Assembly: GCA_004352715.1 (NCBI GenBank)
Contig: SCFE01000008.1
Coordinates: 2,697,462 to 2,761,461 of the forward strand
Direction: 5' to 3'
Length of the DNA stretch: 64,000 bases
Source: Hofstenia miamia
Lineage: Eukaryota > Xenacoelomorpha > Acoela
The notes below the pieces were generated by a model. The model did no database searches. It was not told where the DNA came from and worked only from the letters and a program-made list of their open reading frames with translations. Both the position numbers and the translations under genes were made by a program. Each line of letters opens with the position of its first letter. The stretch's first letter is position 1. Positions 55,887-64,000 of this stretch are shown here, piece by piece.

Positions 55887-58800
55887 CTAAAGATTAATAA
55901 GTATTTAAAAAATCATTTGCTAATCAGCAGACAATTTCATTGGTTGTGGAACGATGTGATTCTATAGTACTATTCAGTTTCTATAGTCCCTTGGGAAAAC
56001 TGTATAATTAGTCATCAGGTGGCGTTTACAAGATTAACCACTTGGGGAATATTCAAATTGGTTTTATGAATTCAAATTGAAAAGTCGCTAGGACCATAAG
56101 AATATAATTGTTTACATTATCAATAGGGGGTAGGCGTAATAGTCATCCACTAAATGTTAGTTCTATAACTAAGAAAACAATTTGGATTACCTTATCGATT
56201 ACTCGAACACAAAGATTTAACAATCATCCCAAGTTATTTTCCCTTCAGCTTTTAAGAAAAATGTTAGGATATCAACGGCAAAGGGCTTGAGAATAACTGG
56301 TGCAAATATCATTAAATTTCAAAATGTATAATACATATTTTCTAAAGATAATTGTAGTTTTAGGTTGGTTGTATACGTTTTGTATTTTGGAAATCAACAG
56401 TAAAGGCGTTAACTGCCTAATGGGCATAAATTCCATGAAGGACGATTTCATTGATTATTTTATGTAACGAATAATAATTGGAAAAATTCTTTGTTTACAA
56501 AATTATTTAATAGCCATATTTATTTTCTAACCTAAATATAGAATACATGGGAAAAACTGGTCCAGAAAGAAAAACATGGCTCTTAATTTCTGTCTGGAAT
56601 TAATCATCCTTTCAAAAGAAAATCTTCTGCTTTCAAAAGACAGAGAAGGCTAATAGAAACAATGAAATTTTCCCGAGGGCACATTAATTAAGCACTTCTT
56701 TGATAAACTAAAGGATTCTGAATTTCAATATATACGCACACTCTACCATTTCAAAATTCAGATGACTTAATCTATAGTGAAGAACTCAAAAATATTTCTC
56801 TTAAACATATGAATGATATAACATATAGTTCTAATGTTTCGCAAGCAGACATTTAAAATTTTTCGTAATATTTATTCTAATATCATGTCTAAAACTTCTG
56901 ATGCTTCGCAACCAACACATTTTCGTCTAACAAGTAATTTTTGAAAAGCACTGTTTTCCTATACTCGGCATTTCAGTTGGGTCGTAAAAAGGTATGTCTA
57001 CTATTGAAACCTGCTCACATTTCTACAAACAAAAGCCACTGTTATAGTGGCACATGATTTTAGGCAAGGTTTTTGTCCTGTTCTATGTTTAAAAATAAAC
57101 AAAAAATCTTGCGTCCTACACCCATTCACTTATCAAGTTCATAAAATCGTATAGAAACATTTTATACTTTTGACCATATTGGTTCCATAGAGACCCAAAA
57201 CTATCTTGGCCATTTAATTGTTTCAATTTTAACACATATTGTGTTTCTTAAGACCCAGTTACAAAACACAATAAATTTTATNNNNNNNNNNNNNNNNNNN
57301 NNNNNNNNNNNNNNNNNNNNNNNNNNNNNNNNNNNNNNNNNNNNNNNNNNNNNNNNNNNNNNNNNNNNNNNNNNNNNNNNNNNNNNNNNNNNNNNNNNNN
57401 NNNNNNNNNNNNNNNNNNNNNNNNNNNNNNNNNNNNNNNNNNNNNNNNNNNNNNNNNNNNNNNNNNNNNNNNNNNNNNNNNNNNNNNNNNNNNNNNNNNN
57501 NNNNNNNNNNNNNNNNNNNNNNNNNNNNNNNNNNNNNNNNNNNNNNNNNNNNNNNNNNNNNNNNNNNNNNNNNNNNNNNNNNNNNNNNNNNNNNNNNNNN
57601 NNNNNNNNNNNNNNNNNNNNNNNNNNNNNNNNNNNNNNNNNNNNNNNNNNNNNNNNNNNNNNNNNNNNNNNNNNNNNNNNNNNNNNNNNNNNNNNNNNNN
57701 NNNNNNNNNNNNNNNNNNNNNNNNNNNNNNNNNNNNNNNNNNNNNNNNNNNNNNNNNNNNNNNNNNNNNNNNNNNNNNNNNNNNNNNNNNNNNNNNNNNN
57801 NNNNNNNNNNNNNNNNNNNNNNNNNNNNNNNNNNNNNNNNNNNNNNNNNNNNNNNNNNNNNNNNNNNNNNNNNNNNNNNNNNNNNNNATTCTTTAAACAT
57901 GACTTCGAAAGTATTTAAGAAGAACATGCTAATCCCAGAATAAAAGAGTTCTACAGTTTGTCTAGTGAAATTTAATTACAACCAAATCTTGAAAATCGCT
58001 ATACATCTCTAATAGCCGGTCACTGCGACCTAAATTCATTCATGGAAAAGTTTGTTTCACTTGGCAATTTGTATTATTACTGTCATAATGAAGAAAATTA
58101 ATTAATTAATTCACTTAGGTTTTTCCGAAAATTGACATTCTATGGACAACCTTGCTAAACTTAATTGTAAAAAATAAGTTTTATACATGCTGCTTGCATC
58201 AAATAAAATTGAATTTACTATTGATATTATTAACCATAATTTAACTTTTATTAATCTTAACATTTTTTATTCATGCATAGATACTAATGCAACTTCAACT
58301 ACTACATTCAAAATGTCACTAAATCATATTTATCACAATCTTTAGAGTGTTCTTCAAATATAAGAAGTACATTATGCTGCATATACTTTCATATTTGAAA
58401 ACTATATAAAATATTTGTAATATACCTAACATTAATATAATTATTTGACTGCTAATTGTTTGTACTAGGAAGCAATGAACCAATTGTAAGATATTCTATA
58501 ATATGTAAATTTCTATTCTTAATATTTATATTAGAATGTACACTAAGAGGATTCATTTTTATTGTTCGATTATAATCACATCTCTTACTAAAATTATACA
58601 TATTTCAAACACTTTATGTTTTTCAAATTATATTTTCATCTTTGAAGGTTTCTAAAATTTGGGTCAATACAAATTTAAAAATCTAGGATACCACTTAAAA
58701 ACTGAAAAATCTCTACTTCATGATTTTTTCGAAAAATAAATGTGGTAGTTAAAATAAGTCTAAGTGTTGCATAGCGACATAAATTCAATATATACAAAAA

Positions 58801-59802
58801 GATGCCTTAATATGAAAGATATCAAGGCTATCTCAAAAGCCTTGAAGATATTTTTGAATCTGATTAATGATTGTTGGTTGCTACGGTTTACTGCATTAAA
58901 ACACCATTCCAACCTTAGTGGGGATAGACATCAAAATTATGGTAAAAAATTATTCTGTTTATATCAAAATGATTTAAAAACTGTCTTCTAAAATATTAAG
59001 TTTAAAACCATTATTTACTCATTCATTATTTTAATTCATAATTTCAGAAGGGTATATTCTGCTTTAGGGACGATTAGCATTCTCTCTCTAAAACTTGAAA
59101 AATATAAAAAATTAGAGAATAATATTTTCTGAAGTAAATTAAAATTTAATACTTTTTTTAATTAGCATTATCTTTTCTGGCAGCTAATTAAATTTTTGCT
59201 GTCACTTTGTCAAATTTTATAAAAATATATCTTTGTACAAAGCAATGCGGCCCTTTAAGAGAAAATATGATGTTTTAACCGAAAAAACAAATTTCTTTTC
59301 CAATTTGCAATATTTTTATAAATCACAGTTTTAGTAAAAAAAACATTGAAAAGACTCCTTGTGCATAAAGCCTAGCTCATTAAAAATTAATAGAGATTTA
59401 TATTTCAATAAAAGCTGATGGTGGATTATTCACTGTGGTAAGAAATTAGCGTATAATTAATGGCAATTAAAAAGACTATCAACAAGTCGATAGATGGCAT
59501 AAAGAAATTTGCAATATTATATGACTGTGACAGAACAAATTGGCTCTAAAAATGGAATCGGCATATAGAAATATGCCTCAAGATAAATTCAAAATATAGA
59601 AAAATATATATTTAAATATGTTTTTTATATTAAAAATTAAAGCATGTTCAACAAAATCATAAATGAAAACTGAAAGTATTAATTTCTACTAAATCTGAAA
59701 GAGCTTTAAAAACTAACTACTTATTCAAAGCTCTTATACTTTCGTTATTGACCCTGTTGTTTATGTTTACTATTTCAACAAAATTGGGTATATTATGTAT
59801 AC
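55887..59802 (-). other. Intron 2, with gap
   Basis: 3916 bases including 606 N at 57282-57887. The small frames at 56108 and 58764 have no recognisable features. Nothing else seen. Confidence 0.75.
57282..57887. other. Assembly gap
   Basis: 606 N; the long frames crossing it are artefacts. Confidence 0.97.
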
Positions 59803-60017
59803 CTTCCTGGAACAAATATTCTTTCTGAACAAATTTCTGAGCCACCGCTAATTGATAGATCATCATCAGTGGATGAAATTCTACCAGATTTCTTATTCTT
59901 CCTTTGTTTCTTTTTTTCTCCATGTAAGATAACATATACTCTTGCACCAGTGCCTGCACCGAGCATGTTACCAGTAGTGATCCTTAACTGAAATGGGACA
60001 ATTTCTTTCTTCGTAAT
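59803..60017 (-). CDS. LOXHD1: LOXHD1-like exon 2: start of PLAT 2 with lysine-rich insert
   Basis: Residues 69-140. The exon opens PLAT 2 with FQLRITTGNMLGAGTGARVY, a standard first strand and GAGT loop. After VILHGEK comes a run rich in Lys, Arg, Asn and Ser (KKKQRKNKKSGR) and then acidic and serine residues, about 25 residues longer than in sister domains, before the FERG motif on the next exon. Mammalian LOXHD1 also carries charged Lys/Glu-rich inserts. Donor GTATAC; phase 0 in, phase 2 out; 215 nt. A longer ATG-started frame over this stretch is the wrong frame. Confidence 0.82.
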
Positions 60018-60784
60018 CTAAAATGACACATTAATTGTCTGTAGACATTAATTTTCAATTTAAATTCAACTTCTACCATGGTATTCAGAATCGGAAAACA
60101 ACAAGTATTCAAATAAATGAGCTAACTTTATATCTGATATCTATGTAAACTTTGGACTTCGTTGGTCGTTTTTACGGAGCTTGCCTTGTATTACAATGAT
60201 GAAATGCTATATCACTGAGTTGTAACTTTACTAGGTGGTTGTTAATTTTCACTTGACTTTGAATTGGTCTTAGGGCAGCTATATTTTTTGTAATTTGAGG
60301 ATGTATTGGAATTGACTGGAATTTACATTAAATATTCAATTTCTTGGGTATCATTAAATCTCTGCTCTATTATAAAAATATATTCTTTGATATTCAATAG
60401 AGTTCATGCAAATATACAAATCTAAGTTAACAAATTTTGATTATATCCGCCATAAATCAGTCATAATGGGATCTATTAATCGTCCTAAGTTTTACATTGA
60501 TATAATAACAATTCGATTAATCCTAATTATGATTAGTCACACTTAGGTATTTAAAGTGTTGTTTTATTAACTTATGTTATTATACATACATGTTCTCGGA
60601 ATTATATCTGACCATTAAGAATAGTATTTTTCAGATTTTTTGAAAATATTTATCTTACAAGTAATTATGTAGAGGTGCCTTGGAAGGATGCTCAGCCCAC
60701 CTATAAAATCACATACTCCAAGGGGCCGCTACCACACCTGCCCATTTTCACTCATTTTGAAAATTTTCACTTATATATATATAT

Positions 60785-60995
60785 NNNNNNNNNNNNNNNN
60801 NNNNNNNNNNNNNNNNNNNNNNNNNNNNNNNNNNNNNNNNNNNNNNNNNNNNNNNNNNNNNNNNNNNNNNNNNNNNNNNNNNNNNNNNNNNNNNNNNNNN
60901 NNNNNNNNNNNNNNNNNNNNNNNNNNNNNNNNNNNNNNNNNNNNNNNNNNNNNNNNNNNNNNNNNNNNNNNNNNNNNNNNNNNNNNNNNNNNNNN
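60785..60995. other. Assembly gap inside a TA microsatellite
   Basis: 211 N flanked on both sides by TATATA repeats (60774-60784 and 60996-61013), so the gap is probably an unresolved microsatellite. Confidence 0.97.
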
Positions 60996-62535
60996 ATATA
61001 TATATATATATATTAAATATGCGTTGTAAAGGTTTTTGCATTTATAAAATGATTGACGTTCAAAAAAGATGATGGTGATAAAAATTGAATCTCAACATTG
61101 TTTTTAGCAATTCTTAAAAAATGATAATAAATTTATTAAAATTTCCCCATTATCCTGCGCCATTAAAAATCAGCCTGACTATTGTTTGATAATTTATCGT
61201 TTCTTAATCCAACAACAGCATTTACAGAGTAATTCTTCTGAGTTAGTGGTCGGCAGATTTTATCTAAAGAAAATACAAAGCTGGTCTTTACAACTTCTGA
61301 TTCGCTGAGCCTCGAAATATTATTTGAAAATCTGCAAAAACGCATTGGCTCTTTGAAGGAGGGCTGGGGAGAAGATTAGGGTTAATATAATCTGTACAAA
61401 TGTGGTTCTCTAACCGACTGCTTAAAAACACTAATTTTATTATATGTCTAGAAAGTGCTTCTGAAAAACTTTTCGAACAGAAATGAATGACATCATATGC
61501 ATTAGAAAATGTTGTTCTTTATTCCATGTTTCTTTAAAAATTAGATCATATCTAAAAGTAAACAAACCCTCTAAATAACTAACCATTATGCCACTAGAAT
61601 TTTCTGTTTCAGGGAGATAAAGTTATTTAAGTTATATTTCAAACGAAATCTTGCGCTATAATCAACTGAAATTATATGTGTTTTGCAAAAAAATTGTTAC
61701 TGACTTGATATTGAAACTCGTCATGGATAACAAATAAATTTTCCAGAAATTATTCATAGATTTATGAATGATATGAATATATATGATGAGAGTTTAAAAA
61801 TCTTCTGAGAAAGTAAAACTACAACATACAATTAATTAGTATAAATAGCCATGTATTTCTTGTATGAACTTGGCTATGTTAATAACCTCTAAAGGGAAAT
61901 GGTATATTTACAAGGAAAATTTTCAGCCTTTTTCTCTATTACAATTAGCTGGATGAAATTCCAGACCACACATTTGTGATTTTATTACAGAAAATATTTT
62001 GATATGTCTTCAACTGCTTTTTTAAGATTCACTTAGTAAATAAGCCTTCCCAAATTAATGCCCAAAAAAACCTCTATTGTGATTAAAGTGGAATAACAAT
62101 CGTACAAGAATTTACTATTATCACATCGAGAACTAGAAATCTACAATAAATTATTAATGATTTTAATGTCATTCACAATTATTTGAATTTATATAGTCAG
62201 AATTGTTTTATTACACTGTTACAAAAATTTAAAATGTATATTATTTATATTATAAGGTGCAATTGCTTTGCATTTTGTCAAAAACGGTGTAATTTTGTTT
62301 TATAGAAGCAAATTATCGTGCCTACCTCTACTGCATTTTTTACCTGCCCTTTTGCAGTTAGTGTTAAACATGGTAAATATTTAGAGTAGAACATAATGTA
62401 TTACATGTAGAATGAAAAATGAGATGGAATATCATATATTGCATTCTTTTACATTTGGAACATGAGTGACTGCTATTTCAGTAAAGTTTCCCACATCGTA
62501 AACAATATATCACTAAATGCCTGTCTTAACTTCAC

Positions 62536-62946
62536 GATTTGATCGACTCGACTTGTTATAAAATTGAAGTAAAAACTTATGACTATCAAATTAAGGTGAG
62601 TGATGCTGCTAATTATCTTGGAGTTGCAACCAATGCGTCTCTTAGTTTTAAAGATTTCATCAATGGAAAAATTTCTAAAATTGCATACTTCAATTCTAAG
62701 ATTAGACATTTTTCAAAATGTTTCCCACAAGATTTTTTAATTAAATTCACTAGAAACAAAATATGCGGCATAGTAGGGTATGGATCAATACTCTGCAACA
62801 GTGAATACAAGTTAACTTCGAAAAAGCTAGAGTCTGTAATTAATTGGACAATTGAATTGGTTTCTAAAATTCCACGATTTACACATGTGTCCAAATACTA
62901 TGTTGATTTCAAAATCATGAAAGCAACTAATTATGTAAGCTATTAA
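62536..62946 (+). pseudogene. LINE retrotransposon fragment (region after the reverse transcriptase)
   Basis: An open stretch of about 135 codons reads AANYLGVATNASLSFKDFIN, then GKISKIAYFNSKIRHFSKCF and KICGIVGYGSILCNSEYKLT. The order YLGV..SF..H(F)I, a Lys-rich helix, then a G-Y-G-S segment, is the conserved region downstream of the catalytic YADD in Jockey/I/RTE-type LINEs. The reverse transcriptase itself is missing, so it is 5'-truncated. Confidence 0.6.
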
Positions 62947-63049
62947 GTATTGCTGTAGTTCTTTGGCATAGTATCTTCATCCAATATCTATCACCTTTCC
63001 AATCTCACTGCTAAAGCAAAACTGTTGATTCAATAAAATCGCTCACAAT

Positions 63050-63292
63050 CAGTGGCGTACGCAGGGGGGGGGACATGGTGAAATGCCCCCCGTCAGGTTT
63101 CCAAATTTGATTTTGACTGGATAAATTAAAAAAATTTTCGTAAAAAATTGAAAAATTTAAAATCTAGGATCGTGAAATGTATTTTTAGGGTCTATTTTCT
63201 CAATATTTTCAAAAAAATTTCGCGGTGCTTTGCCCCGCATTGGGTAATGACGATGATGTCCACTCCGTCAGAAAATCCTGCGTACGCCCCTG
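63050..63292. mobile_element. hAT-type MITE with perfect 8-bp target duplication
   Basis: Starts CAGTGGCGTACGCAGGGGGG and ends TGCGTACGCCCCTG (inverted). CTCACAAT lies directly on both sides (63042-63049 and 63293-63300), the 8-bp duplication made by hAT transposases. 243 bases with no coding capacity. It is the reverse orientation of the copy at 29609-29819. Confidence 0.88.
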
Positions 63293-63639
63293 CTCACAAT
63301 ACATAAAAACATAAATAATAAAAAATATACATGGCACTAACAGTATTTTCTCAAGAGAAGCAGAAATATTTAATGAATTACCAAATGAATTACGACAGTC
63401 TCTATATTCAAAAAATACTCTTAAAGATTATTTTCTGAATATAATGTGAGTAACAAAGGAAAACTCCTTCCATTTTAAGGTACCCTAAGTTCATATTTCC
63501 TTACATTTACATGCAAAAATTAGAAAGGATCAGTGAATATATTTCTTATTTTATTTGTTATGGTAATTTAATTAGTTTACATTCAAATATATTTTTAAAA
63601 TGTATTTGAATATTTATTACAATTGATTAAATTTCTTAC

Positions 63640-63843
63640 AGCACTTGCGCCAGATGCGGTGAATGTTCTCGAGAGAACACCTTCCCCTCGATCTTTTGAC
63701 AACCACGTGTTGCATTTAAACTCGAAAACCCGGTCGACTACTAAATCATCTACAATAACTTTCTCTAATAACCACCCTTTGGAAGTAGATCCTTCACGAG
63801 TGACTGTCACCATAGTCACGGTTGAAATCCAACGGCCTTTAAA
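63640..63843 (-). CDS. LOXHD1: LOXHD1-like exon 1 of window: second half of PLAT 1
   Basis: Residues 1-68 of the visible protein. The acceptor is a T-run ending in AG just above 63843 and the donor is GTAAGA. The exon enters in the core strand VTVTREGSTSKGWLLEKVIV, the PLAT pattern where a tryptophan follows a glycine-rich loop, and ends the domain with FEFKCNTWLSKDRGEG. The first half of this domain must lie on exons beyond 64000. Phase 0 at both ends, 204 nt. Confidence 0.85.
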
Positions 63844-64000
63844 CTAAAAAAAACATTTACAGAAATTTTTTTCAATGACATACTCCCAAGCATTTCTTAC
63901 TAATCCGGTTTCATTATTTTATTCTAGATTGTCTAATAATTCTTCTGAAATTACACACAATAAAAATTTTTAAAATTCATTTTATACGAGTAGAGGCCAC
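63844..64000 (-). other. Start of the upstream intron
   Basis: Begins with the acceptor of the first visible exon (TTTTTTTAG on the gene strand). No coding sequence in these 157 bases, so the rest of PLAT 1 lies outside the window. Confidence 0.75.

Larger units (their letters stand above)
60018..63639 (-). other. Intron 1 of the visible gene
   Basis: 3622 bases. Holds the TA microsatellite gap, the LINE fragment and the hAT-type MITE. No exon recognised besides. Confidence 0.75.
10090..63843 (-). other. LOXHD1: LOXHD1-like multi-PLAT gene, 19 exons, 5' end outside window
   Basis: Whole-gene entry. Nineteen minus-strand exons join in one open frame (6027 nt, 2008 residues plus TAA). All 18 junctions agree in phase; 17 donors are GT and one is GC; every acceptor is AG. 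The product is a chain of PLAT/LH2 domains: half of one, then 14 complete. Recurring motifs are GAGTDANV at the domain start, KFERG-x-x-D-x-F in the middle, HD-x-x-G-x-x-x-x-W-x-L, and the closing F-x-C-x-x-W-L with a D-D pair. Vertebrate LOXHD1 has 15 PLAT domains and about 2200 residues; it works in hair-cell stereocilia, where PLAT domains are thought to bind membranes or partner proteins. The domain count and lack of any lipoxygenase catalytic part make LOXHD1 the best call. The role in this organism is inferred only. No signal peptide or membrane segment is seen in the part present. Confidence 0.88.

Noticed and set aside
57241-57927. Frames of about 220 codons on both strands
   Set aside because: Translation of N in the gap at 57282-57887.
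58764-58991. 75-codon plus-strand frame
   Set aside because: No motif, no splice support, composition like the surrounding intron.
59717-59959. 80-codon frame starting MQALVQEYML
   Set aside because: Wrong frame; the neighbouring frame of the same exon gives a clear PLAT start and matched phases.
60675-61041. Three Tyr-Ile repeat frames
   Set aside because: Translation of a TA microsatellite and its N gap.
1-64000. CRISPR array, operons, tRNA or rRNA genes
   Set aside because: No regularly spaced repeats, no packed same-strand host genes with ribosome sites, and no cloverleaf or rRNA motif was noticed by eye; a tRNA scan could not be run.

Overview
This is a stretch of an AT-rich, intron-rich animal genome, not bacterial or viral DNA. 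The evidence is spliced exons with GT/AG borders, long introns, and remains of animal transposon families (Tc1/mariner, P element, hAT, pogo, Penelope, LINE, Polinton). The species cannot be fixed from sequence alone; an invertebrate, perhaps an arthropod such as a parasitic copepod, is my best guess.

One host gene dominates. From 63843 down to 10090 the minus strand carries 19 consecutive exons of a protein built almost entirely of PLAT (lipoxygenase-homology) domains. I read each exon from its splice borders and checked that all 18 junction phases agree. The joined exons give one open frame of 6027 nt: 2008 residues and a stop. It holds the second half of one PLAT domain plus 14 further PLAT domains, so 15 in all. 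This matches the layout of LOXHD1, the stereocilia protein of vertebrate hair cells. The 5' end of the gene (start codon and first half of PLAT 1) lies beyond position 64000. The last exon alone encodes four PLAT domains.

The introns (250 bases to 7.4 kb) are full of decayed mobile DNA: a Tc1 element in intron 13, a pogo relic and a mariner relic in intron 4, hAT relics and a Penelope endonuclease in intron 6, a LINE fragment in intron 1, and several foldback MITEs. One hAT-type MITE is bounded by a perfect 8-bp target duplication. Intron 7 contains a 2.1-kb tandem duplication that carries a possible 60-nt cassette exon twice.

Downstream of the gene, positions 1 to 10000 hold a broken Polinton/adintovirus-like fragment (three minus-strand reading frames, one with an adenain-type protease), a 1000-base gap, a repeated CCAAT/TATA promoter-like block, diverged A/T-rich direct repeats, a foldback element, a P-element relic and a mariner-type relic.

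Assembly caution: several single N bases sit exactly at the edges of duplicated sequence (16011, 33675, 53982, 54096, 51254). Those duplications may be unmerged contig overlaps or haplotypes rather than biology. Larger gaps lie at 1425-2424, 57282-57887 and 60785-60995.
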